This document shows, one piece after another, positions 34,029-45,414 of a DNA stretch of 64,000 bases. A program made the position numbers and the translations under genes. Within the stretch, counting starts at the first letter, position 1. Every line of letters starts with the position of its first letter. Below the pieces are notes generated by a model, which saw only the letters and a program-made list of their open reading frames with translations, had not been told where the DNA came from and did no database searches. The stretch is from Topomyia yanbarensis (Eukaryota > Arthropoda > Insecta > Diptera > Culicidae), in NCBI RefSeq assembly GCF_030247195.1, contig NC_080672.1, forward strand, positions 185,450,372-185,514,371, given 5' to 3'.

Positions 34029-35267
34029 AATTCGATGATAATTTCATCTTTGATCGTTATCTACCTCAACTTATGTTTCGTTTTGAGCAGCTGGATTCTC
34101 TTTTTGAAGATTTTAATGATATCCAAACTGATATCGAATGTGAGCACAAGATAAGTGAAGAGCTAGCTGACGAGCAAATTGAATTTTAGACGGAGTATTT
34201 CCAATTGAAGGGATCTTTGGCAAGTAAACTCGCAGCTATTACTACTCCGTCTTCACCCACACTTGTTGCTCCACCTACTCAAACCAAGGGTATTCGTCTT
34301 CCTGAGCTAAAAATCCCAGAATTCAAAGGAGATTTTGACGAATGGATGAACTTCCATAACTTTTTTGCCACTCTTATTCACATCAATGGACAGTTATCGC
34401 CAATCCAAAAATTTCAATACTTGAAAGGTGTCTTGAAGGGAGATGCTCTCCGCTTAATACAATCGCTGGCGGCAACATCTGCAAACTATACCATTGCGTG
34501 GAATCTTCTGCAAAAGAGATACGACAATCAAAATCTGCCCGTAAAGCAACATCTCTCAGCGCTCCTATTCACCCCTTCAATCAAGCGGGAATCTTCGTCA
34601 GCACTCTCGGATTTAGTTGACACATTTGAAATACACCTCGATGTGTTAAATAAACTAGAAGAACCGAAAGACCATTGGAATTCTCTTCTAGTTGCACTGA
34701 TCACTAGCAGACTCGATCCTGTATCTGAGAAGGAGGGGGAAAATCAATTGGCTGAAGATATCCGCCCCGCGTACACTGACGTGGTAAACTTTATACAAAA
34801 ACGCTCCCGAATCCTCCAGTCTTTAACACTTTCCCAGTCGTCGATCGCAAGTGGTAAGACAGAACCAAAACCATTTCGAGTAAACATTTCATCTCACCAC
34901 ACTACTACTGGTGAAAATTCGAAGGCATGTGTAGTATGTCACAAGGAAAATCATGGATTGGCTAATTGCGATGATTTCCTGAAACATTCCCCACAAGTTC
35001 GCTTCAATCTTGTTCAAAAACATGGTTTATGTTTGAATTGCTTGAAACCATCACATCATTTGAAAGATTGTCCGTCTGGTTCCTGTCGGACATGCAACAA
35101 ACGACACCACACTCTATTGCATTTGAATGCTTCAACAGCATTAACTGTTCAAATAAACAAACCATCAAATTTGAATACCCTTGCGCCACCCCGACAATCC
35201 TCACAATCGGCCTCGGTCTTCGAGTCGCCGTCGGCGGATGAAATGTGCATTACCGATCAATCGCACG
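34029..35267 (+). pseudogene. BEL/Pao Gag
   Basis: Gag packages element RNA into particles. The frame is open from about 34029, has one TAG at 34187-34189, and then runs from 34205 as a 355-codon piece. Visible are the helical N-part (FRFEQLDSLFEDF), the Pao capsid-like domain LPELKIPEFKGDFDEW...F, WNLLQKRYDN, and two zinc-binding stretches: CVVCHKENHGLANC (about 34928-34969) and CLNCLKPSHHLKDC followed by CRTCNKRHHTLLH (35035-35120). The 5' start of Gag is not preserved. Coding sequence stops at 35267, exactly where a foldback element begins. Confidence 0.85.
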
Positions 35268-35639
35268 CATAGCTGGAAAATGTCATGGTTATGACCAGTC
35301 ATCTGGTGACTGGTCGCATGTTTGCTCGTGACATGTACAAGTTGCGGATTCTTGCGACATGTGACACAATCGCGTGTACTATGACACGATACATTTTCCC
35401 CGTGACATGTCATAAAATTTGTACATGTTTCAAAACAAAACAGGTTTGTCAAGCGGCTGTACATTTACGGAACTGTGACATGTACGTTCGTTTGCGAACG
35501 GTCGCGACAATAGAAAAACAGGTTTGCTTGTTATGTGACATGTCGACAATGAACCGGTATTGAAAATGGGTAAAATATTGGATACCGTACTTTGGCGGAT
35601 AATTGGAAATATAGAAAATGAGATAATTGTATTTCTTTC

Positions 35640-36030
35640 AACATTTCACAAATAAATATTGTTTGTTATTGCGAGTTAAGAGGTGTTGAAAATCAATAGT
35701 TTTAGACATTTTAAACGCACATTGGGAATTAAATGCGCCAGAATCGAAAAAATTTCAACTTTTCACAGATAAACATTGTTTGTTATTGCGAGTTAAGAGG
35801 TGTTGAAAATCAATAGTTTTAGACATTTTAAACACACATTGGGAAGTAAATGCGTCAAAATCGAAAAATTTTCAACTTTTCACAGATAAACATTGTTTGT
35901 TATTGCGAGTTACGAGGTGTTGAAAATCAATAATTTTAGACATTTTAAACGCACACTGGTAAGTAAATGCGTCAAAATCGAAAAATTTTCAACTTTTCAC
36001 AGATAAACATTGTTTGTTATTACGAGTTGT
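35640..36030 (-). repeat. 117-bp satellite, left array (~3.3 units)
   Basis: Units contain TTGTTTGTTATTGCGAGTTA, then TCAATAGTTTTAGACATTTT and AACGCACATTGGGAA. They are the reverse complement of the right array. Confidence 0.85.
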
Positions 36031-36972
36031 TAACTATTTTTACCAGCAACCTTCGGCGCTGCGGCACTGGGCACACCTCTAATTTTTAACGCATTTTTAA
36101 ATTTCCATTTTGTCGAAATTACTTCCCGTTGTGCATTTCAAATGTTCAAAACTTTTGATTTTCAAGTCCTAATAACTCGGAAAAATAAGCAACATACATC
36201 TGTAAAAATTGAATTTTGTGATTTTGACGCATTTACTTCCCATGTGCGTTTAAAATGTTCAAAACTAGTGATTTTCATATCCTAGTACAGTAGGATTCCG
36301 TTTTTGGCAACAATTTTATTTTTTGCTGTTTCCAAAACCGGAACCGTGCCAAAAATTGAACCTTATTTTTAAAGTTTGGATTTTCAATTTACGACTTCAA
36401 AAATGTTTCAAGGATTTTTAACCATGTGTGAAATGGAATTCGATGAAAGGAAAAAATAAGAAAATTCAATTTTATTCATATGTTTATCAAATTCAGTCTT
36501 CGCACAGTGATCACCTTCCATAAAAAAGTAGGTCAAAACCTCAAAAGGGATCCGAATTTGATAAAAACTTCACATTGGGGTAATTTTACGTCGCTGAATT
36601 CATGTTTGGTGTTAATTTATTATTTCTTTTTACCAGAAAATTTTGGCACCTAGGGAGGTTTATAAATTCAACATTTACGAATATAAAGTGCACTATATCT
36701 AAAAATGCATTTTCAAAAAGACATCGTAAACTATTTGGGAGCTATCAGTTTTGTATTTCTAAATACGGGCTTTCGATATGAATTGCAAATTTAGTGCCAA
36801 GTTTTGTAGTGACGTTGTATTATGCGGTGTAGCGCATTCATCTGCATTCGACTATAAAAATTGATTCCGTCTAACACTAGTTACACTGCTACCACTTGTA
36901 TTATACATAAACAATACATTTCTATACTTATTGTTATCATTAAATACGACACATATAGTGTAAAACATAGTT

Positions 36973-37105
36973 AACCTTTAAATGCATAACGCTTTTTTAA
37001 AACAACATTGCGAAAAACATCACAAAATTATCACAGTAAAGTATTGAAACTGTAAGACAATTTTAAAAAAATTTAAAAAAAATGATTTGGGCTTTTGAGG
37101 ATTAA
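36973..37105. mobile_element. piggyBac-like MITE inside the foldback centre
   Basis: TTAA then CCTTTAAATGCATAACG, with AACATTGCGAAAAACATCAC and ATCACAGTAAAGTATTGAAA as in the copy at 58797. The right end is loosely CCTCAAAAGCCC in reverse with ATTAA. Degenerate. Confidence 0.45.
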
Positions 37106-37199
37106 TATGACTCCCATGTTTGGAAATAAAGTCAAATGTAATGTCAATTGATACAAAAAATATCTATTGCACATTTTTAAAAGATTTACTAATGTGTGT

Positions 37200-38760
37200 C
37201 TAAAAATTCCAAAACTATCGTTTTTCAACTTCACGTAACTAGCAATAACAAATAAAAATTTTGTGTGAAAGTAGATTTTTTTCCATTATGACGCATTTAT
37301 TTTCAAGTGTGCGTTTAAAATGTCTAAAACTATTGATTTTCAAATCCTCGTAGCTCGTAATAACAAACAATATTTATCTGTGAAAAGTTGAAAATTTTTC
37401 GATTTTGACGCATTTATTTCCCAGTGTGCGTTTAAAATCTCTAAAACTATTGATTTTCAAATCCTCGTAACTCGCAATAACAAACAATATTTATCTGTGA
37501 AAAGTTGAAATGTCTAAAACTATTGATTTTCAAATCCTCGTAACTCGCAATAACAAACAATATTTATCTGTGAAAAGATGAAAAATTTTGCATGAAAGTA
37601 GATTTTTTTCCATTATGACGCATTTACTTTCAAGTGTGCGTTTAAAATGTCTAAAACTATTGATTTTCAAATCCTCGTAACTCGTAATAACAAACAATAT
37701 TTATCTGTGAAAAGTTGAAAATTTTTCGATTTTGACATTTACTTTCAAGTGTACGTTTAAAATGTCCAAAACTATTGATTTTCTACTCCTCGTAACTCGC
37801 AATAACAAGCAATATTTATCTGTGAAAAGTTGAAAAATTTTCGATTTTGACGCATTTACTTCCCAATGTGCGTTTAAAATATCTAAAACTATAGATTTTC
37901 AACACCTCTTAACTCGCAATAACAAACCATATTTATCTGTGAAAAGATGAAAATTTTTCAATTTTGACGCATTTACTTCCCAGTGTGCGTTTAAAATGTC
38001 TAAAGCTATTGATTTTCAAATCCTCGTAACTCGCAATATCAAACAATATTGATCTGTGAAAAGTCGAAAAATTTTCGATTTTGACGCATTTACTTCCCAG
38101 TGTGCGTTTAAAATGTCTAAAACAATTGATTTTCAACTCCTCGTAGCTTGCAATAACGAACAATATTTATCTGTGAAAAGATGAAAATATTTCAATTTTG
38201 ACGCATTTACTTTCCTTTGTGCGTTTAAAATGTCTAAAACGATTGATTTTCAACTCCTAGTAACTCGCAATAACGAAAAATATTTGTCTGTGAAAACTTG
38301 AAAACTTTTCGATTTTGACTTATTTACTTCACAGTGTGCGTTTAAAATGTCTAAAACTATTGATTTTCGACACCTCTTAACTCGCAGTAACAAACAATGT
38401 TTATCTGCGAAAAGTTGAAAATTTTTCGATTTTGACGCATTTACTTCCCAGTGTGCGTTTAAAATGTCTAAACTATTGATTTTCAAAACCTTGTAACTCG
38501 CAATAACAAAAAATATTGATCTGTGAAAAGTTGAAAAAATTTCGATTTTTACGCATTTACTTCCCAGTGTGCGTTTAATATGTCTAAAACAATTGATTTT
38601 CAACTTCTCGTAGCTGGCAATAACGAACAATATTTATATGTGAAGAGATGAAAATTTTTCAATTTTGACGCATGTATTTCCCAGTGTGCGTTTAAAATGT
38701 CTAAAACTATTGATTTTTAACTCCTCGTAACTCGCTACATTTATTATCAAAAAGTTGAAA
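37200..38760 (+). repeat. 117-bp satellite, right array (~13 units)
   Basis: Each unit runs GTGTGCGTTTAAAATGTCTA, CTATTGATTTTCAA, CCTCGTAACTCGCAATAAC, TATTTATCTGTGAAAAG and TTTTGACGCATTTACTTCCC. Spacing is 117-118 bp, with one irregular short unit near 37500. The edges are more degenerate than the middle. Confidence 0.9.
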
Positions 38761-39119
38761 AAGTTCAAAATAATTGAATTTATATAGCGTCTACCATTCC
38801 GTTTATCTGCCACTGCACGGTACTTAAACGATCAAGAATAAGATACAGGTCAAACTAGCAAACCATAACAAAATGTTCATCTTTGTACAGGTTCGTAAAC
38901 TTTGTGACTGGTATCGCCTTACGCGCTACGGGTAAATTATCCTCATGACCAGTCTCAAGACCGATGACGCATTTAAATTCCATGACATGTCACGAGACCA
39001 ACCATCGAGGCTTGGAAGCTAACCTGTTTGAGACATGAGACATTTTCAGCAGAGCGTGAATGTACGGGTGGCTTGACATGTCGCGAAAAATGTACACAGG
39101 TTCCAACTATGATCGCACG

Positions 39120-39653
39120 TCCATCGGGATATGGAATCGTCGACGGGAGGCCAAGACAAATCGTTATAGTTCACTCTTTCGTCATCGGGTATATCGTCAG
39201 GGTCGGCTCAAAGTCGCTTCACCATTCGATTTTGGTACGAAGACAAACACCACAGTCTTCATGCTCACAGCCTACATCAGGGTATGTGATATTGATGGAA
39301 CTAAAATTCTCACGCGCGCTCTATTAGACTCAGCATCCGAGCGCAATTTCGTAACAGAGAATCTCGCTCAAAAGCTTCGCTTCAAACGAGATCGCTCTGA
39401 TATCACTGTGTTTGGGATTGGAAACAGCGAACAGCACGTAACACAGGCAGTCTCGATCAATGTATTATCTCGAGTGGGTCCTTTTAATGCAGACATCGAT
39501 TTTCTCATACTGCCCCATTTGACACGAATTCTTCCTTCGATAAAAGTGGACGTTTCGAAATGGGTAATTCCTAATCACTTCCCATTAGCAGACCCTAAAT
39601 TCCAGATCGCTCACCACATCGATTTGACCATCGGAATTCAATGGTTCTTCTCA
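39120..39653 (+). pseudogene. BEL/Pao protease region
   Basis: After a frameshifted linker the frame settles at about 39232 (FGTKTNTTVFMLTAYI). The aspartic protease signature reads ALLDSASERNFVTE near 39320-39360, where Asp-Ser-Ala is the Pao variant of the retroviral-type DTG/DSG triad. It would cleave the Gag-Pol precursor. Downstream are VFGIGNSEQ, DIDFLILPHLT, HFPLADPKFQ and HIDLTIGIQWFF. The frame is broken at 39653 by a MITE and resumes in frame at 40449. A TAG in the linker (39163-39165 region) and a shift before the protease show decay. Confidence 0.8.
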
Positions 39654-40441
39654 GGGATGGGAATTATCATTCATTCGCATGATTCTTGGTGAATCCGCTC
39701 ATTGCTTTGACAGCAGCCAGTCGTTCATTCACGATCCGACTAAAACTCTCCAAAAGAACACAACTGAACGTAGGTAGAGATGAACTTCCGAAGATGTGAG
39801 CCAAGTAAAAGAATGACACGTACTATGTTGAATGAAGAAGATCGTGTTCTTCATTCGCGGATTGAATCGGAAGATTGTACTGTAAACATTCACAAGTGAA
39901 TCAACTTTTAGTTCACAAATGAATGTGACATTTTATTCTCTGGTTGGGTTAGGTCAACTTTATAGTGGAAATGTACACTATAATCAATGTTGAGAAGTAG
40001 ATTGCACTACAATCCACTTGAAATTGATATTGTGATATGCACGGAATAGTTTTAAGTTATTTTTTTTCCACCAGTCCATTGCAAACTACTTACTCAACAA
40101 TAAGAGATCACCAAGTGAAAATTTCATAGGTCTATAAACAAGAACGACAAGTTTTTTTTTATTAGAACAATCCGGTGAATGTTTTGAAATGAATCTTTGT
40201 GAATGAAAGAATGCATTCATTTGCGATCCTTTCTGCTTTCATTCAAAACACTACGTATGCGATGGAGAATGAATCATAGCCGGGCGCTGTCACTTTTTTC
40301 AGTTCTGTGTTTTGCTTCTCGCTTTCGCACGAACGCGTAACTCTGCACAAGAAGGGTTGCCGAGATCGGGTTTCACAGTAAGAGCATGTTGGTGAATGAT
40401 TTCAAATTGATCGTTTCGTGAAATGATTTTTCCCATGCCTG
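39654..40441. mobile_element. hAT-like MITE, ~788 bp, within BEL pol
   Basis: Ends are (CA)GGGATGGGAA and, reversed, (CA)GGCATGGGAA. The word CTTCTCA is at 39647-39653 and again at 40442-40448. The ends resemble the CAGGGATGAAA end of Ac, but the duplication is 5-7 bp depending on where the ambiguous CA is assigned, shorter than the 8 bp expected for hAT. Removing the insert with one copy of the duplication restores the Pao frame from WFFS into LL..., as in other Pao proteins. Confidence 0.7.
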
Positions 40442-40448
40442 CTTCTCA

Positions 40449-41925
40449 CTGCTAGAGAATGAACAAATTTCGCTCGGGCCGCAGCTACCAATATTGCGCA
40501 AAAATGAATTTGGTTACGCTGTCGCTGGTGATCATTCCCAGCAAGATCACATTCGCACCGGCGTTTGCAATACTGCCATGACTCTCGACAAACTTTCGGC
40601 AGCAGTAAAGAAATTTTGGCAGGTTGAAAGCTTTGAGGGAGGAAAATGCCTGCCCTTGGAAGAACAATATTGCGAGAATCACTTTTTGAGAACCCACTCA
40701 AGACCCCTGACGGTCGGTACGTGGTTCGGTTACCGATTCGTGAGGAAATGTTGTTGGAACTGTACAAATGTTGTCGGCCGAGTACAAATCGCTTGGACAC
40801 ATGGAAGCTGTCCAACCAGACCCTTTTCTACCTAACTTCTATCTTTCTCATCATGCAATCTTAGACCGGACAGCACAACTACTAAGACACGCGTCGTGTT
40901 TGATGGCTCAAGTAAAACGACGAGTAAACTATCCTTGAACGATCTTTGCTACATCGGTCCCACAGTTCAACCTCCACTGATAGCCATGATTCTGAACTTT
41001 CGCTTGCTTCAATACGTCATAACTGCTGACATCGAGAAGATGTACAGGTAAATTTTTGTAAATCAAGGTGACCGTGCGCTGCCACAAATTCTGTGGAGAA
41101 TTCAACCAACCTATCCTGTGAGAACATATCAGCTTACTACTGTGACCTATGGCACAGCTTGTGCATCCGCAAGCAGACTGTTTTGGATTTAAAGTTCCTT
41201 CGTTGATTGCATCTGAATCCATCACTAAACGAATTGTGCTATCGGAGATGTCTCGTCTTTTTGATCCGATGGGTCTCGTCGGAGCCGTCATTGTCGCTGT
41301 TAAAATATTTCTGCAATCGTTTTGGCTGAACTCCTTCAGCTGGGACACAGAACTTCTTCAGGAGTTCCAAAATTGGTGGAAAGTATTCAGGGAGGAAATG
41401 CAGATACTGACCACTCTAAATATTGAACGTCGTTTCCTCATTGCTAAATTTAAATTCTTGGAACTGCACTGTTTTTCGGATGCATCTGACAAAGCGTACG
41501 GATATTGCATTTTCACTAAATCGGTTGATTCTAATGGGTACGTGGCAGTTAACTTGGTCATGTCGAAGTCGAAAGTATGCCCTATATCAAAGCAATCAAC
41601 CCCTCGCCTTGAACTTTGTGGTGCGGTATTAGCTGCTCAGCTCGCAGATACCGTGAAGAACTCAACTGAACTAACTTGTTCTGTCACCTTTTGGACCGAT
41701 TCCAGCATTGTTCTGCGCTGGTTGGCTACGTTATCATCAGCTTGGAAAGTATTTGTGTCGAATTGTGTTGCTGAAATACATCGTCTCACTCGTGGGAGTA
41801 TTTGGCGTCACGTCCCTACTGAGATGAATCGCTCGCGGAGTGCTCCCATCTCAAATAATAGACGATATTCTCTGGTAGCATGGTCCCCCCTATTTACTCC
41901 AATCCCAAGAGAACTGATCTAAGAA
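40449..41925 (+). pseudogene. BEL/Pao reverse transcriptase and RNase H, catalytic core deleted
   Basis: Pieces in order: EFGYAVAG (40504), TLDKLSAAVKKFWQVE (40578), RTHSR / TPDGRYVVRLPIREE in two frames (40690-40750), YLPNFYLSHHAI (40830), TRVVFDGSSKTTSKLSLND (40890), ADIEKMYR (41025), ILWR and TVTYGTACAS (41085-41165). Next comes FGFKVPSL, SEMSRLFDPMGL (41230-41280) and the RNase H part FSDASDKAYG, TPRLELCGAVLAA and FWTDSSIVLRWL (41470-41720), with the expected Asp, Glu and Asp. Between YGTACAS and FKVPSL roughly 90 codons are absent, including the YVDD catalytic box, so the RT is not just frameshifted but deleted. It would have copied element RNA to DNA. Confidence 0.8.
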
Positions 41926-41979
41926 TGTCGTGTATCTCTCCCCGAGTCATTTGGAGGCTCGAGAATTTGAAAATCGAGA

Positions 41980-43175
41980 CATCGTTTCTCTCGTGATCCT
42001 CTCTCTGCCCTCGATGCTCTCTCTCGCAAACTCGCTTGGATTCTCAGATTCACTCGGAATTGTCGTTCAACAATAAAATTTGAAGGTCCACTTACTCGTT
42101 GAGGCTGCTCGTGAGGCAAGCGCAACAAAGCTGCTTTGATTCGGAGATGCGTTTTCCCAAGCAAAATAATGGACTTGTTCGGAAGGAGTTCACATTTAAG
42201 TCTCACCTAAAAAACCTCAATATTTCGACAAGGAAGGCATGCTGAGAATGCATGGGTGATTACAAGATCCAAGAATTCCGTTTGACACTCGATGCCGCAT
42301 AGTACTACCACCAAAACGTCATTTAACTAATTTGATTGCAAATGCTGTACACATTCGCACACTCCACTCGGGCCCCCAGTTACTGCTTTCCACCTTACGT
42401 CACAGATTTTGCCCTGTCAGAGGAAGAGACCTTTCCAGAAGAATTGTCAGAGAGTGTCTAATATTTTCGTTGCAGACCAAAGAGCATAGACCAAATAATG
42501 GGCCCACTTCCGCCAGCAAGAATAATTCCGTCGCGCGCATTCTCTAAGTCTGGCGTGGACTATTGCGGGTCGTTCTACGTTCGACCTCCTAGCCGTCGCG
42601 GAACGTCGGTCAAGATTTTCATCGCGATCTTCGTCTGCACATCCTCCAAAGCCTTCCACATCGAAATGGTCTACGGCTTGTCGTCGGCGTCGTTCATAAG
42701 CGTGTTGAAACGTTTCGTTTCGCGTCGTGGTCGCGTTTCGGACTTATACTGCGACAATGCTCGCACGTTCGTTGGAGCCAATCGGCAGCTTCAAGATCAC
42801 AAACAACGGTTTGACGAGATTCACTCGTCTAGTTCCATAACCAAAGGCTGCACTGAAAGTGGAATACAATTTCAATTCAGTCCGGCTCGATCTCCTCACT
42901 GCGGAGAGCTGTGGAAGGTAGACGTTAAAATCTTCAAGCATCATTTGTACCGGAGTATGAGAGAAACGCACCTCTCCATTGATGACTTCCACACTCTCAT
43001 CACGCATTCATTCCTCATTCCTTAACGCCAGGGCATTTCCTAGTGGGACAACCGATACACTCAATTGCTGAGCCTGATTTAAGCGACATACCCAATAATC
43101 GCTTAACTTCATTTCAAAAAATGCATCAGAAACTTCAATGCTTCTGGAAGGTATGGTCTCGTGACTATATCGGCC
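41980..43175 (+). pseudogene. BEL/Pao integrase and start of the C-terminal domain
   Basis: The N-terminal zinc-binding part shows HLTNLIANAVH, RTLHSGPQLLLSTLRHRFCPVRG and RRIVREC (42320-42460). The catalytic core has SGVDYCGSFYVRP (first Asp, 42553), IFVCTSSKAFHIEMVYGLSS, SDLYCDNARTFVGANRQL (second Asp) and, in the last piece, SPHCGELWKVDVK, where the usual Glu is expected at GG.WE and here reads GELWK. The DUF5641-like tail begins LTSFQKMHQKLQCFWKVWSRDYI (43105-43175) and is cut by the foldback element. Frame changes occur near 42250, 42490 and 43025. Integrase inserts the cDNA into host DNA. Confidence 0.8.
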
Positions 43176-44156
43176 AGCTGAGGGATTCCATGAGAAACCG
43201 GCCGACCGCAAAATATGACCATCGTAGATTCGAACGAAACTTTGCAGGTGTGTTCGGTGTGTGAATCTCCATGATATTCTCTAGCAATTGGAGTATTTTG
43301 ATACAAGAGCAATTTTTCAAAAGGGCGTAAACGTTTCTAGGTGTATAAATTTCAAATTTTTTTTGTTCGTTCACTGTATTTTATACAACAAAACTATCTG
43401 AGAACGAGTTACAGGGTATAAATACTTCTATCCAAAAAAAATATACACTGAAAAAAATGTTGTGTCATTTTTCAAAAAAACAAAAATTTATGTTAAAAAT
43501 TTAAATTGCGAAAAACCCATTTTTTTTTTAAATTTTTCTATTTTGTCTACGAAAACCTAAAGAGAAAAGAAACATTTTGAATGTGATTGCATGATGGATA
43601 ACTTATCGGTAAAATTATTTTTCTAACAATAACTTCATACATGTTTTAAAATTTCATACTTATTGACATACAAAATTGTAATTTTATCACAGAATATAAT
43701 TCTAAGAATCATTTAAAATCAAAATGTATTTAACAAAAATCTTCCAAAATCCGATAGTTTTCGAGATATTTGGAATTTTGCTCCATCAAAAACAATTAAT
43801 TCCTGTAATTATGCTCTTTTCAAAAGTTATTCGCGTTACCCCATCATAAAATGTCAAAAATCTAATGTTTATCGTTTTAAAGACGTAAAAGCATTTTTTA
43901 GTGTATTTGGAGCATGGAGAAACTTTCAATAAAAAAGTTTTTTAACAACAACTTTTGACATATTTTTATAATTCATACTATTTGCAGTGAAAAATACAAT
44001 TTTCTTTTCGAATATGATTCTAAACGCCTTTTTAAATCGAAATGCTCACAACAAAAAATTTCTGAAATGTAGTTTTTGTCGAGATATTTTAACTTTTGTT
44101 TTAACAACACAATTATTTTGTTTTATTACGACCTTTTCATAAGTTATTCGCGTTCC

Positions 44157-45414
44157 CGGATCACCTGCGCTCTCTGGAGATCCCTAAAATATTCATAAGT
44201 AAATACCAACACATTGCCGGCATAAAATGTTCTGCACTGATGGGTCACGAATCAATGAGGCCACTGGCTTCGGTATTTTCAACAATAACACCTCGATCTC
44301 TTTCAAGCTTGCAGAACCTGCCTCCGTTTATACAGCCGAACTAGCAGCAGTTCACTATAGTCTGGAAATCATTGATAATTTACTTCCGAGCCATTATTTC
44401 ATCCTCACAGATAGCCTCAGCACAATTAAGGCACTACGCTCATTAAAGCTTGATAATCACGCTCCGTTCTTTTTGAAGAAGATACGAGAACACTTAACTA
44501 AATTAACAAATAAATCTTATCAAATTACCTTAGTGTGGATTCCCGCTCATTGCTCCATACCGGGTAATGAGAGAGCGGATAATTTAGCCAAAATAGGGGC
44601 GCTGGACGGTGACATCTATGAAAGACCTATTGCCTTCAATGAATTTTATAGCGCTTCTCGTCAGAGGACGCTTACTAGTTGGCAAACATCATGGGACAAT
44701 GGAGATCTGGGACGGTGATTGCACTCAATTATCCCTAAAGTATCAACGAAGGCATTGTTCAAAGGGTTGGATGTAAGTCGAAACTTCATTCGTGTGATGT
44801 CTAGACTCATGTCCAACCATTATACGTTGAATGCGCATCTCCGCCGTATTGGGATCGCAGAAGATAATCAATGTGCTTGCGGAGAGGGTTACGAAGACAT
44901 TGAACATGTTGTTTGGTCTTGCACTGAATATCGTGAAGCCAGATCCCAATTAATAGACTCCTTACGAGCCAGAAGAAAACCACCCTATGTACCTGTTCGT
45001 GATATCCTCGCTTTACGAGATCTTACATACATGGGCCATATTTATCATTTCCTGAAAACAATAAATATTCAAATATAATTATCCCCACAATGTTTCTAGT
45101 TTTTTCCCTTGCTACCCACAAACAATTTAGATTTCTTCGCATTTAGTTAAGTTAGATAAAACGAGATAAATAACGAAAAAAATAAACAAAGATTACAGAA
45201 AAACTATCAATAGGTTTACAATGAAATTCAAGAAAATAGAGTATAATTAAAAATATTCAAAATGATGATTATCCTCAGTGTTAGCATTTGAAAGTGGTTT
45301 TTTTATAACGTGATAATCTTAAGAACCTTTGTAACATGTTATGTAAAAAAACCCCGGCGTAAAAAAGTTTTTGCAAATGCCGTGTCAAATAAACGTTTTA
45401 TGAAAAAAAAAAAA
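44157..45414 (+). mobile_element. 5'-truncated RNase H-bearing LINE, 14-bp TSD
   Basis: AAGTTATTCGCGTT occurs at 44143-44156 and 45415-45428, flanking a LINE 3' part with a poly(A) tail (about 45402-45414). The other arm of the host foldback carries the uninterrupted sequence in reverse near 45700, which confirms the insertion point. The preserved frames and clean TSD make this one of the youngest insertions in the window. Confidence 0.85.
44215..45078 (+). pseudogene. LINE ORF2 C-terminus: RNase H domain and CCHC finger
   Basis: The frame 44227-44718 holds a type I RNase H: CTDGS (Asp), YTAELAAVHYSLE (Glu), ILTDSLSTIKALRS (Asp) and WIPAHCSIPGNERADNLAK (His and Asp), so all catalytic positions are kept. 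It ends at a TGA (44716-44718), after which the same frame continues to 45078; TGA here probably replaces a Trp codon. The second part has CACGEGYEDIEHVVWSC, a Cys/His zinc-binding pattern found at the C-terminus of I/LOA-group LINEs, and ends LKTINIQI. RNase H removes the RNA strand during reverse transcription. Apart from the one stop it is undamaged. Confidence 0.8.

Larger units (their letters stand above)
35268..39111. mobile_element. hAT-like nonautonomous foldback element with satellite arms, 8-bp TSD
   Basis: The 8-bp word ATCGCACG flanks it on both sides (35260-35267 and 39112-39119). Ends are CATAGCTGGAAAATGTCATG and, reversed, CATAGTTGGAACCTGTGTAC. Subterminal zones on both sides are rich in GTGACATGT words. 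Farther in, arrays of a 117-bp unit occur in opposite orientation (35640-36030 and 37200-38760), giving a large foldback structure. There is no transposase frame. An 8-bp duplication with CA...TG ends suggests the hAT superfamily; arms made of tandem repeats recall Drosophila Foldback and Galileo elements. Confidence 0.75.

Noticed and set aside
35004..35563. Extra frames overlapping BEL gag and the foldback edge
   Set aside because: They overlap a better-supported gag frame or cover GTGACATGT subterminal repeats.
37200..38760. Regularly spaced 117-bp repeats considered as a CRISPR array
   Set aside because: Units are contiguous with no unique spacers and lie in a TSD-bounded element of a eukaryote.
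42744..43007. Minus-strand frames over the integrase (42744-43007, 43008-43211)
   Set aside because: Antisense to conserved Pao integrase and C-terminal domain sequence.
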